This document shows positions 1 through 7,264 of a stretch of DNA of 47,986 bases, piece by piece. Position numbers and translations under genes: made by a program. Source of the DNA: Bacteroides sp. (GTDB lineage: Bacteria > Bacteroidota > Bacteroidia > Bacteroidales > Muribaculaceae); the NCBI GenBank assembly GCA_014801865.1, contig JAAVDH010000030.1:1-47986 (forward strand), written 5' to 3'. Every line of letters begins with the position of its first letter. The first letter of the stretch is position 1. Under the pieces are notes generated by a model. That model worked only from the letters and a program-made list of their open reading frames with translations. It did not search any database and was not told the DNA's origin.

Positions 1-118
1 GGCATCGTGACCGATAATAACTCTTGAAAAGCACCCGAAAAATCCTTTGTGATGAAAGCAAAAATTTCCGAACTCTCTCATAATAATTAATTTGGTTTAA
101 ATTCAAACACTCTCTAAG
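1..118. repeat. Partial copy of dispersed repeat upstream of first gene
   Basis: The first bases (GGCATCGTGACCGA at 1-14) match the centre of the palindromic element at 16974-17164 (GGCATCGTGACTGA, one mismatch). Both copies continue with a loosely similar A-rich stretch. At 96-118 a TTTAAATTCAAACAC core recurs, as at 40779-40806 and 40915-40931. The left half would lie outside the window. No clear TAnnTTTG box is seen before the first gene. Confidence 0.4.
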
Positions 119-127
119 ACGACAATC

Positions 128-1240
128 ATGGAAATAGGAGATATAGTACGCTTCCTCAATACGACCGGAGGAGGAAAAGTGACACGCATAGAAGGACAGT
201 TGGCTTACGTGGAGGACGAGGACGGATTTGAGACTCCGACTCTCATACGCGAATGTGTGGTGGTTGCCGCCGCTCCTAAAGAACCAACCTCGAAATTCGA
301 GGACTTCAACCCTAAGCCGAAGACTCCCGACGCACCCCCCTCAAAATATAAGGCACCCGCTCCGGAAACAGTAAGAAAGAGCGACGAGCTGGCCCCGGTA
401 GAGGAGACTCCCGAGGGTGAAAAACTGACCGTGATGCTTGCATACGAACCGCGCGACATCCGTCAGCTCCAGACTACGACCTATGACGCATATCTGGTCA
501 ACGACTCAAATTATTATCTGCTCTTTACGTACATGACCCGCAGCGATGACTCACAGTGGACCATTCGCTATGCCGGACGCATTGAACCCGGTATCCAGCT
601 CTATCTGGGCGAGGTGAAGCGCGAGGATCTCGCGGACATGGATCGTGTGGCCATACAATATGTGGCCTACAAGGAGGATAAGGAATTTCGCCTTAAGTCT
701 CCCGGAGCCATGGAGGCGCGACTCGACACTACGAAGTTCTGCCGTCTGCACTGCTTCCGCGAGAATGAGTACTTCACCACTCCCGTCATAGCCGTAACGG
801 TGGTAAAAAACGATGTGATATACAAGCCTCTGGCTGTTGACGCCGTAAGTCTTGAGGCCGAACTTAAGGCTAAGAAGAGAATCGACATACCTGCGCGTCG
901 ACCGCTCCAGAAGAATACTGCCGGAAAGTCAAGACCCGCCGCATCCAAGAATCCTAACGAACCTCTGGTCGTCGACCTGCATATCACGGAGCTGCTTGAC
1001 GACCTGCGCGGACTGTCCAATGCCGATATGCTTAACTGCCAGATAGATGAGTTCCGCAAGGTGATGGACGAGAATCTGTCAAATCATGGCAAGAAGATAG
1101 TGTTTATCCATGGTAAGGGTGAGGGAGTGTTGCGACAGGCGCTGATGAAGGAGCTTAACTATCGCTACAAGAAGCAGAAGGTGCAGGACGCTTCATTTAA
1201 GGAGTACGGTTACGGTGCCACACAGGTGACTATTGTCTGA
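128..1240 (+). CDS. DUF2027 domain protein with C-terminal Smr domain
   Basis: A 370-residue cytoplasmic protein without signal peptide or membrane segment. The N-terminus (about 1-60) resembles the small beta-barrel start of DUF2027 proteins. A Pro/Lys-rich linker follows (about 55-95), then a beta-rich middle domain. The last 90 residues form an Smr domain, recognised by VVDLH near 281 and FIHGKGEG near 327. In MutS2 and related proteins this domain binds or nicks nucleic acid. The function of the DUF2027-Smr architecture is unknown, so no substrate is assigned. It is the first gene of a tight run with the next two (9-bp and 3-bp gaps), which suggests co-transcription. ATG 128 is the only plausible start. 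Confidence 0.85.
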   Translation: MEIGDIVRFLNTTGGGKVTRIEGQLAYVEDEDGFETPTLIRECVVVAAAPKEPTSKFEDFNPKPKTPDAPPSKYKAPAPETVRKSDELAPVEETPEGEKLTVMLAYEPRDIRQLQTTTYDAYLVNDSNYYLLFTYMTRSDDSQWTIRYAGRIEPGIQLYLGEVKREDLADMDRVAIQYVAYKEDKEFRLKSPGAMEARLDTTKFCRLHCFRENEYFTTPVIAVTVVKNDVIYKPLAVDAVSLEAELKAKKRIDIPARRPLQKNTAGKSRPAASKNPNEPLVVDLHITELLDDLRGLSNADMLNCQIDEFRKVMDENLSNHGKKIVFIHGKGEGVLRQALMKELNYRYKKQKVQDASFKEYGYGATQVTIV

Positions 1241-1249
1241 GCGTAACCG

Positions 1250-2017
1250 ATGATACTGCTGTTTTCTGGCACGGGCAACACGCGCCGTGTGGCGGAACTG
1301 CTCCGCAATGATGGTGAACAGGTCATTGAGATGACCCGCATTCCCGATGCGCCTCTTAAGGTGAAAGAGGGCGAAAGGGTGGTGTGGATGTTCCCCATCT
1401 ATGCCTGGGGAATGCCGCGTCCCGTAAGCCGATTTATCAAGAGCGCAATCATAGAGTCCGATGCGCCCCATTATATGGTGTGCACATGCGGCGATGATAT
1501 CGGTCTCACACATATTGACTGGCGACGATGCATTGTGAGGCGAGGATGGCGCCCCGTGGCTACATTCTCCGTAGCTATGCCGAACACATACGTGCTGCTC
1601 CCGGGATTTGATGTCGACCCTCATGACGTAGTGGAGGCTAAATTATCGGCGCTCCCTGCGCGTGTCGATAAAATAGCGAGAGCCATACGCCACGGAGCGA
1701 GAGTGGACGACGTCGTGCCCGGTGCCATGGCGTGGATTAAGTCGCGCATACTCCGTCCGCTGTTCAATGCCTTCCTGATGTCACCTAAGCCTTTCAAGGC
1801 TCTGCCGGCATGTGTAGGGTGTGGCAGATGTGCCCGGAAATGTCCGATGCAGAATATTACCATGAGTAACCTCACAGGAGGCTCGCCGACTCCGGTATGG
1901 GGCAAAAACTGCGCCATGTGCCTTGCCTGCTACCATGGGTGTCCCTATCACGCGGTTGCCTACGGTAGTAGTACGCGCCACAAGGGGCAATATTCCGGCC
2001 CAATGGACGTTAAATAG
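1250..2017 (+). CDS. EFR1-type flavodoxin/ferredoxin fusion protein
   Basis: A 255-residue protein with an N-terminal flavodoxin-like half and a C-terminal bacterial ferredoxin half. The start, ILLFSGTGNTRRVAE, is the FMN phosphate-binding loop of flavodoxins. The C-terminal part has two CxxCxxCxxxC clusters, C188/C191/C194/C198 and C221/C224/C227/C231, each followed at the fourth cysteine by proline, as in 2[4Fe-4S] ferredoxins. It is probably a soluble electron carrier or small oxidoreductase. The family is common in anaerobes, but its partner is usually unknown. It lies 9 bp after the DUF2027 gene and 3 bp before the TonB receptor, so all three are probably co-transcribed. That does not by itself show a common pathway. 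Confidence 0.88.
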   Translation: MILLFSGTGNTRRVAELLRNDGEQVIEMTRIPDAPLKVKEGERVVWMFPIYAWGMPRPVSRFIKSAIIESDAPHYMVCTCGDDIGLTHIDWRRCIVRRGWRPVATFSVAMPNTYVLLPGFDVDPHDVVEAKLSALPARVDKIARAIRHGARVDDVVPGAMAWIKSRILRPLFNAFLMSPKPFKALPACVGCGRCARKCPMQNITMSNLTGGSPTPVWGKNCAMCLACYHGCPYHAVAYGSSTRHKGQYSGPMDVK

Positions 2018-2020
2018 AGT

Positions 2021-4450
2021 ATGAAGTCACTGTTCACCTCTATAATATACCCATTATTATCACTCATCGTATTGGCAATGCCTCTGGGGGCACTTGCCGA
2101 TGTCACTATTCACGGCAAGGTGTCGGACAGCGAAAACCAGCCGGTGGAGTTCGTGACCGTAAAAGTGGCCGGAACGGCCATTGGCACAGTCACCGGACTT
2201 GACGGCGGATATCGTCTGAGTTGCGCCGAGCGCGATACTCTCGTAATCACCTACTCATGTATCGGTTACGAAGAGCAGCGCCGCACGCTGATAGACGCCA
2301 AGGGCGACCTGACGCTCAACATACGTATGCAATCCTCCTCGCGTCAGCTCGGCGAGGTCGAGGTGTCGGAGATTAAGAAGCAGACCGGGTCGATGCAGAA
2401 ACTTGACGCCGGGTCATACAAACTTGCGGCCGACGCCACGGGAGGCAGCGTAGAGAGCCTTATTACGACCATGGCCGGCGTAAGTTCTTCAAATGAGCTT
2501 TCGACACAGTACTCTGTGCGTGGCGGATCATACGATGAAAACTCGGTGACGATCAATGGTGTGGAGGTTTACCGTCCTCAGCTCATATCCTCCGGACAGC
2601 AGGAGGGCCTGAGCATCATCAACCCCGACATGGTAGGCTCCATAGGTTTCTCCACAGGTGGCTTCACCGCCGAGTATGCCGACCGCATGTCATCGGTGCT
2701 TGATATCACATACCGCCAGCCCGAATCATTTGAAGGGTCTGTAGGACTGAGCCTCATGGGCGTCAATCTGGCTCTCGGACAGAGCAGCCGTAAGTTCTCG
2801 CAGCTCCACGGATTCAGATACAAGCGCAATTCATCAATGCTCAGCTCCATGGAGACCAAGGGCGAATACGACCCCGAATTCATCGACTATCAGGCCAACC
2901 TCGTTTGGGCCGTCACACCACGGTTTAAGGCTTCGATACTCGGCAATATCTCGGTAAACAACTACCGGTTCACTCCAGTAAACCGCACTACTAACTTCGG
3001 TACCGCCGAAGACGCCAAGCAGTTTACCGTATACTTCGATGGCCAGGAAAAAGATAAATTCGAGACCTACTTCGGAGCACTCAATCTTGACTATAAGGTG
3101 AGTAATCCTACCACCCTGTCGCTACAGACATCGGCCTTTCTAACCAACGAATTGGTCACTTACGACATCTCGGGTGAATATTGGCTTGATCAGGCCGGTA
3201 CATCGGGCGACTCCAATGCCGGAGGCGTGGGTGGCGAACTTGGTGTGGGCAAGTATCTCGAACACGCCCGCAACCGCCTTAAAGCCTCAGTGTTCAACGT
3301 GGGCCTCAAGGGTGCCACCAATCTGCGCAACCATTCCATCGGCTACGGCCTTTCATTCCGTTCCGAGAAAATCATGGACCGTGCGCGTGAGTGGGAGCTG
3401 CGCGACTCTGCTGGCTACTCCCTCCCCTCTACCGGCGACGCAGTAAGAGTGGTGTACAACCTCTCGTCACACCACGATATTTCCTCCACCCGCTTTGCGG
3501 CATACGCTCAGGACTCATGGCGTCTCAACACCTCGCGAGGACTCTTCACGATCAACGGCGGCGTGCGCCTCAGCTACTGGAGCTTCAATAAGGAATTTCT
3601 TCTCTCACCCCGTATCAATGTGGGATTCGTGCCCGAGGAACACAACCGCTGGGCGTTCCGCTTTGCTACAGGACTATATTATCAGTCCCCCTTCTATAAG
3701 GAATATCGTATGCCCGTCACCGACGATATGGGCAACACCATCATTGAACTCAACCGCGACATAAAGTCGCAGCAAAGCGTCCACTTTATCCTCGGCACCG
3801 ACTATACGTTCCGTGCCTTTAACCGTCCGTTTAAGCTCTCCGGCGAGGCATACTATAAGGCCCTCTCCAACCTTGTGCCCTACGAGATTGACAATCTCAA
3901 GATAGTCTACTCGGGCCTCAATCAGACGAGCGGCTATGCTACCGGTGTTGACTTCAAACTCTTCGGACAGTTTGTGCCCGGCTCTGACTCATGGCTAAGC
4001 GTGTCGCTCATGCAGACACGCGAGACACTCAACGGAGTGAAAGTGCCCCTGCCACGCGACCAGCGCTACAATATAGCTCTCTTTTTCACCGACTATTTCC
4101 CGAAGTTCCCCAAACTGAAGTTCAGTCTGCGCGGCATATTCTCTGACGGCCTTCCCGCCATAGCACCCCGCTCATCGCGCGACAAGGGCTACTTCCGTAC
4201 CCCTGCCTACAAACGCGTCGACATAGGATTCGCATACGGCCTCCTCACTCCGCTTGCCGAGGGAGAATCTCGTAGCGGATTCCTGCGCAACTTCAAGAGT
4301 ATCTGGCTCGGCGTAGACGTGTTCAATCTCTTCGACATATCCAACGTAAGTTCCTATTACTGGGTTACCGATGTCAACAACATACAATACGCAGTGCCCA
4401 ACTACCTTACCCGCCGCCAAATCAACGTACGTCTCACCTTTGACTTCTAA
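2021..4450 (+). CDS. TonB-dependent receptor, SusC-like with CarboxypepD_reg domain
   Basis: An 809-residue outer-membrane receptor. A signal peptide ends near residue 26 (LAMPLGALA). A carboxypeptidase-regulatory-like beta-sandwich follows (about 28-105, starting VTIHGKVSD), then the plug (about 130-230, with QYSVRGGSYDENSVTING) and a 22-strand type barrel. The protein ends in an aromatic residue (RLTFDF), as expected for BAM insertion. Such receptors import glycans, siderophores, vitamins or peptides using TonB energy. No SusD partner gene follows, so this is more like the solitary FecA/Cir-type Bacteroidetes receptors than a complete Sus pair, and the substrate cannot be read from sequence. 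The start is 3 bp after the ferredoxin stop, implying translational coupling. Confidence 0.9.
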   Translation: MKSLFTSIIYPLLSLIVLAMPLGALADVTIHGKVSDSENQPVEFVTVKVAGTAIGTVTGLDGGYRLSCAERDTLVITYSCIGYEEQRRTLIDAKGDLTLNIRMQSSSRQLGEVEVSEIKKQTGSMQKLDAGSYKLAADATGGSVESLITTMAGVSSSNELSTQYSVRGGSYDENSVTINGVEVYRPQLISSGQQEGLSIINPDMVGSIGFSTGGFTAEYADRMSSVLDITYRQPESFEGSVGLSLMGVNLALGQSSRKFSQLHGFRYKRNSSMLSSMETKGEYDPEFIDYQANLVWAVTPRFKASILGNISVNNYRFTPVNRTTNFGTAEDAKQFTVYFDGQEKDKFETYFGALNLDYKVSNPTTLSLQTSAFLTNELVTYDISGEYWLDQAGTSGDSNAGGVGGELGVGKYLEHARNRLKASVFNVGLKGATNLRNHSIGYGLSFRSEKIMDRAREWELRDSAGYSLPSTGDAVRVVYNLSSHHDISSTRFAAYAQDSWRLNTSRGLFTINGGVRLSYWSFNKEFLLSPRINVGFVPEEHNRWAFRFATGLYYQSPFYKEYRMPVTDDMGNTIIELNRDIKSQQSVHFILGTDYTFRAFNRPFKLSGEAYYKALSNLVPYEIDNLKIVYSGLNQTSGYATGVDFKLFGQFVPGSDSWLSVSLMQTRETLNGVKVPLPRDQRYNIALFFTDYFPKFPKLKFSLRGIFSDGLPAIAPRSSRDKGYFRTPAYKRVDIGFAYGLLTPLAEGESRSGFLRNFKSIWLGVDVFNLFDISNVSSYYWVTDVNNIQYAVPNYLTRRQINVRLTFDF

Positions 4451-4633
4451 TCTCTTGTCCACCGATAAGAGAATCTCTATATCGACATCAGGAGACCGTA
4501 AAGCCTTCACGGCCCCACAGCCTCCGATAAGTCCAATAAGACACGAAGTGTTAGCAAAAGTTAAATAGTGGACTTTTCCACGCTCGTTACTACATTGTAA
4601 CACTACCGCCACTTCCCTGTAAAAAAGACCTCG

Positions 4634-4641
4634 TAATTTTG
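4634..4641 (+). promoter_or_regulatory. Candidate -7 box (TAATTTTG)
   Basis: TAATTTTG matches the Bacteroidetes -7 consensus TAnnTTTG exactly. No good TTTG -33 element lies 19-21 bp upstream, so the promoter is only half supported. No ORF starts downstream. The first strong feature is the terminator at 4769-4811. Confidence 0.35.
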
Positions 4642-4811
4642 TAGCGTAATCAAGAACGAGTTTCAAAAGGAACTCTTGCTTAGATAATACTGACGAACAA
4701 TCATTATCAATCCAATCAGATTGCGTTTTTGCAACATAGTAATTAAGAGACCAATAACAACCAATTTAAGCGCGAGCTGTCGTTGAAGACACCTCGCGCT
4801 TTCCTTTTTTT
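4642..4811 (+). ncRNA. Candidate small structured RNA, about 165 nt
   Basis: This stretch has no ORF. It lies between a -7 box (4634-4641) and an intrinsic terminator (4769-4811). It can form several short hairpins: CAAG..GAGTT against AACTCTTG near 4650-4680, GATAAT against ATTATC near 4683-4708, and TTGC-GTTTTT-GCAA near 4727-4740. The ends are not complementary to each other, so it does not look like 6S RNA. It could instead be a long 3' untranslated region of the TonB receptor transcript. The rest of the 716-bp gap (4451-5166) holds gene debris, a direct repeat and the DUF4373 promoter, each listed separately. Confidence 0.35.
4769..4811 (+). terminator. Intrinsic terminator, 8-bp GC-rich stem and T run
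   Basis: AGCGCGAG (4769-4776) pairs perfectly with CTCGCGCT (4793-4800). It is followed by TTCCTTTTTTT. This is the strongest terminator between the TonB receptor (stop 4450) and the DUF4373 gene, and it reads on the + strand. Confidence 0.7.
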
Positions 4812-4863
4812 CCATCGCTCCTCTCCACTCCACCCCTCCTCCATCCAAGCATAGCATCTTCAC

Positions 4864-4910
4864 ATATCGCCTGAATTTCTAATTTGTAAATAGCTGATAT
4901 TGCTATTGAA
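4864..4910 (+). pseudogene. Remnant related to the 164-aa cassette gene
   Basis: This stretch aligns with 6663-6710 inside the gene at 6564-7058, with five substitutions and a one-base gap in 48 positions. The shared core is AAATAGCTGATAT(T/C)GCTA. The gap shifts the frame and an in-frame TAG follows, so it cannot encode the protein. Weak similarity continues a little upstream and downstream. It is a decayed relic of a second copy of the cassette gene, now on the other side of the DUF4373 gene. Confidence 0.6.
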
Positions 4911-4960
4911 GCACCACTTAAATCACCCGAAATTTGTATGAAAGGCCATGACACAGTCTA

Positions 4961-4997
4961 TTTACGGAGCAGAAACCAAAGTTTACGGAGCAGAAAC
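4961..4997. repeat. Two 16-bp direct repeats, period 21 bp
   Basis: TTTACGGAGCAGAAAC occurs at 4961-4976 and again at 4982-4997, spaced exactly two helical turns apart. The pair lies 170 bp upstream of the DUF4373 gene. Same-face spacing is what a DNA-binding protein or a replication initiator (iteron) would use. No third copy is seen. Confidence 0.6.
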
Positions 4998-5113
4998 GCC
5001 ACATAGTATAGAATATATTATAGAAGAGAAAATCATATAAAATCAGACAACAGGAATAGAGAGAAAAAAGAGAGAAAGGGCGGATTCGTCATATAGTAAA
5101 AGTTAAACAAAAG

Positions 5114-5121
5114 TAAATTTG
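5114..5121 (+). promoter_or_regulatory. -7 box (TAAATTTG) of the DUF4373 gene
   Basis: An exact TAnnTTTG match 45 bp before the start codon at 5167. The -33 position has no clear TTTG. Confidence 0.45.
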
Positions 5122-5166
5122 CCGGAAATAAATTTCTGACTTTTTTATCCCCAACCCTCACACAAT

Positions 5167-6225
5167 ATGGCAAGACCAAGAAAACAAGGACTCGAGTATT
5201 TCCCTCTGGATGTAGATTTCTTTGATGACGAAAAGATAATAGCCATCTCAGGCAAATACGGAGTGACCGGTGAGATAGTCACCTTACGGCTACTTACCGC
5301 CATATATCGCCGCGGATACTTCATAGAGTGGACCGAGCTTCTGGGCTACAAACTCATTCGATTCATAGATGGTCTCACCCAGGAATTGCTTAATGACATT
5401 ATTCTTCATCTCGTAAAGTGCGACTTCTTTGATCGTCAACTCTTTGAACAACACAATATTCTTACTTCACGTGGCATACAGCACCGCTATTTCCACTCTG
5501 TGTCAAAACGCACGCTTGACGACGATCTTCCCTATCTGCTCGTAAACACTACTGAAAACAAATCCACAAACTCCCGTAGGAATACTCCTACCGCCAATGC
5601 CAGCTCTACAAATACGGAGAAACCCTGTGCTCCTAATACTCCAAACACGTCTTTCCATCCCCTTACGCCAACGTCCGAAAGACCTCTCCCCCTCTCCCCA
5701 ACATACAATATGACGGTAAATGAAGAGATTAAGACAATGCTCGACAACAAAGAATGGTGCGACAGCCTTGGCCAAATCAACAATCTTTCACCGGATGAAG
5801 TGAAGCTGTATCTCCGAAGATTCGCTACAGAGAATTGCGACACCAGACACACATCTATTGATGATGCACGCTCACATGTGGCCCGATGGATTCGCAAGGT
5901 AATGGGAAGCAACACGACAAAACGAAATTCTATCGTATTGTCAGCCGTTCGAAATTCGGAAGCCGAAATTCGCCGTCGCCGCGATGAACGTCAGCTTAAG
6001 GAACGGCTTGAACGCGAAGCACATAATCGCGAAAAACAGACAGCAACGGAATATCTGAAGTCAAAAGGATTTGACCCTACCACAAACTTGGCCGAGCTAA
6101 TACGCAATCAGATAGCCAAAGATGAGAGCGACATCGAGAACGGTATCCTGCCACTTGCCGGAGGCACGGTCAGAATCCGTCGGGACAACAGCTCCGCGCA
6201 AGTGACGGAGGAAGCCCCGCTATAA
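5167..6225 (+). CDS. DUF4373 (Lin1244/Lin1753-like) domain protein, 3' end rearranged
   Basis: A 352-residue soluble protein. Residues 1 to about 95 are a DUF4373 domain (begins MARPRKQGLEYFPLDVDF), a winged-helix-like module common in phage and mobile-element replication or DnaD-type proteins. A Thr/Pro/Ser-rich linker follows (about 130-180). A second helical domain spans about 182-242 and is frequent in Bacteroidales DUF4373 proteins. Then comes a charged coiled coil (about 258-300). The reading frame ends EEAPL-stop. A 98%-identical copy of its last 101 bp at 7082-7182 continues instead into a longer acidic tail, so the present C-terminus is probably shortened by rearrangement. Iteron-like repeats and a -7 box lie upstream. 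A DNA-replication role is inferred from the family only. Confidence 0.8.
   Translation: MARPRKQGLEYFPLDVDFFDDEKIIAISGKYGVTGEIVTLRLLTAIYRRGYFIEWTELLGYKLIRFIDGLTQELLNDIILHLVKCDFFDRQLFEQHNILTSRGIQHRYFHSVSKRTLDDDLPYLLVNTTENKSTNSRRNTPTANASSTNTEKPCAPNTPNTSFHPLTPTSERPLPLSPTYNMTVNEEIKTMLDNKEWCDSLGQINNLSPDEVKLYLRRFATENCDTRHTSIDDARSHVARWIRKVMGSNTTKRNSIVLSAVRNSEAEIRRRRDERQLKERLEREAHNREKQTATEYLKSKGFDPTTNLAELIRNQIAKDESDIENGILPLAGGTVRIRRDNSSAQVTEEAPL
6115..6215 (+). repeat. 101-bp direct repeat, copy A (partner 7082-7182)
   Basis: It differs from 7082-7182 at two positions only (6123 T versus A, 6193 T versus C). It is the 3' coding end of the DUF4373 gene. The two copies lie 967 bp apart and bracket the two-gene cassette. 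Confidence 0.95.
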
Positions 6226-6290
6226 TATCTCTTCAACATTGATATCGCCCGACTCTACGAAGCGAAGCTGGTGAGAGATTCTCATACCCT
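6226..6290 (-). pseudogene. Fragment of a helicase 3' coding region (HTH_40-like)
   Basis: Read on the minus strand, this stretch encodes ISHQLRFVESGDINVEEIL. That matches the C-terminal helix-turn-helix of the neighbouring helicase (MSHLLRFVESGDLNLEEII). The nucleotide match is to about 7391-7440, with roughly 11 mismatches in 50. It is much more diverged than the adjacent 101-bp repeat (98%), so it may come from a different allele or paralogue, not a simple local duplication. It lies immediately after the DUF4373 stop, whereas the intact arrangement has about 130 bp more between these two sequences. Confidence 0.7.
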
Positions 6291-6372
6291 CCATCCCGGC
6301 ACACATTTGTATGAACATACACGTAATCTCAGATGTTCTTTTAACAAAGAATAAAGATAATAGCCTAAAATA

Positions 6373-6403
6373 TTTGCAGCTATTATAAAAAGTAGTAACT
6401 TTG
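6373..6403 (+). promoter_or_regulatory. Complete Bacteroidetes promoter of the two-gene cassette
   Basis: TTTG at 6373-6376, a 19-bp spacer, then TAACTTTG at 6396-6403. This is an exact match to the TTTG / TAnnTTTG consensus with ideal spacing. Transcription would start near 6410, about 20 bp before the ATG at 6430. Confidence 0.85.
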
Positions 6404-6429
6404 CAATATACAACCACTAAATTATAAAT

Positions 6430-6564
6430 ATGGAAACGACAAACACAATCCGAATCCCGAATCCTTCTAAGGAGTTGGTCGCTTTCATAAAGGAATCGCA
6501 GCAAGAGAAGAAGGAGCGCATGAAAAAAACCTGTGACAAATACCGTAAGCTAATCCACGGATAA
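6430..6564 (+). CDS. 44-aa small charged protein, putative antitoxin
   Basis: A 44-residue ORF starting METTNTIRIPNPSKELVAFI and ending in a Lys/Glu/Arg-rich helix. The TIRIP start followed by an amphipathic helix is reminiscent of a ribbon-helix-helix beta-strand plus helix, but the protein is too short to assign. It begins about 20 bp after a perfect promoter. Its TAA stop overlaps the next ATG (TAATG at 6562-6566), so the two genes are translationally coupled. A very small charged first gene overlapping a larger second gene, inside a mobile-looking segment, is typical of toxin-antitoxin or similar two-gene modules. Function is inferred from layout only. Confidence 0.6.
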   Translation: METTNTIRIPNPSKELVAFIKESQQEKKERMKKTCDKYRKLIHG

Positions 6565-7058
6565 TGGAATCTGTAGAAACTTTAATTCCCGATAATGAGG
6601 GCAATCATTTAGTGATTGTCCTCAGTTTTTATGAGGATAGCCAAAAGATAGATACATTTCAAATACCACCTGAATTTTCCAATTTGGAAATAGCTGATAT
6701 CGCTATTGAAAAACTTAATCCTAACTATACTTTAGGCCTTAGTGCATTTCATTTGATGTGCAGATGGTTAATCGAGCAATTTTCTCTATTTCCAAATGCC
6801 GTATTCACTTTTATCTGTTCTACAGATCCTCTGGAAACTACTCATGGAAAGATTACACCTGAACAGTATCGTTGGAATTTATTTGAGGCCTTCTATCAGC
6901 GCAATATTAATAAGCTGAATATTCTTGGAATCGAATCCCAGGATATAGTAGTTGGACCCTATGGATACCAGACTTTTGCAAGAGTCTTTTACAGGAGTAG
7001 ACATGCCCCTATTATCCATCTTGTTATAGACCATATCAACAATAAATACACCCATTAG
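6564..7058 (+). CDS. 164-aa protein of unknown function, second gene of cassette
   Basis: A soluble 164-residue protein without signal peptide. It is rich in hydrophobic beta segments (HLVIVLSFY, AVFTFICSTD, VVGPYGYQTF, IIHLVIDHIN) and has a central helix (SAFHLMCRWLIEQFSLF). The block ICSTDPL..EQYRWNLFEAFY resembles the core of small Bacteroidetes proteins such as DUF6169. That is a remembered similarity, not a search result. It overlaps the 44-aa gene by one base and shares its promoter. Codon use is more AT-rich than in the neighbours, suggesting transfer. A decayed relative lies at 4864-4910. It could be a toxin, an effector of another two-gene module, or an unrelated accessory gene. Confidence 0.65.
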   Translation: MESVETLIPDNEGNHLVIVLSFYEDSQKIDTFQIPPEFSNLEIADIAIEKLNPNYTLGLSAFHLMCRWLIEQFSLFPNAVFTFICSTDPLETTHGKITPEQYRWNLFEAFYQRNINKLNILGIESQDIVVGPYGYQTFARVFYRSRHAPIIHLVIDHINNKYTH

Positions 7059-7081
7059 GCAAATTTGAAATAGTCGAAATT

Positions 7082-7264
7082 GCCAAAGAAGAGAGCGACA
7101 TCGAGAACGGTATCCTGCCACTTGCCGGAGGCACGGTCAGAATCCGTCGGGACAACAGCCCCGCGCAAGTGACGGAGGAAGCACCAGCGGATCAGCCGGC
7201 CGAAGAGCCGGCTCCGGTTGATGAATCGACAGAGGTGTCAGCGTCAGCAGCCGATGCGCGATAA
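7082..7264 (+). pseudogene. Orphan C-terminal tail of the DUF4373 gene, repeat copy B
   Basis: An open frame without its own start. The first 101 bp repeat 6115-6215 at 98%. The frame then continues through an acidic tail (PADQPAEEPAPVDES..) to TAA at 7262-7264. It overlaps the helicase 3' end (stop 7192) in antisense. The likely ancestral gene ran from 5167 straight into this tail, before the cassette separated them. The sequence just before it (AATTTGAAATAG, about 7064-7075) resembles the internal cassette-gene motif AATTTGGAAATAG at about 6681, which may mark the recombination junction. Confidence 0.75.

Noticed and set aside
4642-4811. 6S RNA as identity of the candidate small RNA
   Set aside because: The two ends are not complementary and no long double-stranded rod with a central bubble can be drawn.
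6220-6504. Minus-strand ORF of 94 aa over the cassette promoter
   Set aside because: Only its last 20 residues resemble anything (helicase HTH fragment). The rest runs antisense to the promoter and the 44-aa gene, so it is treated as a relic.
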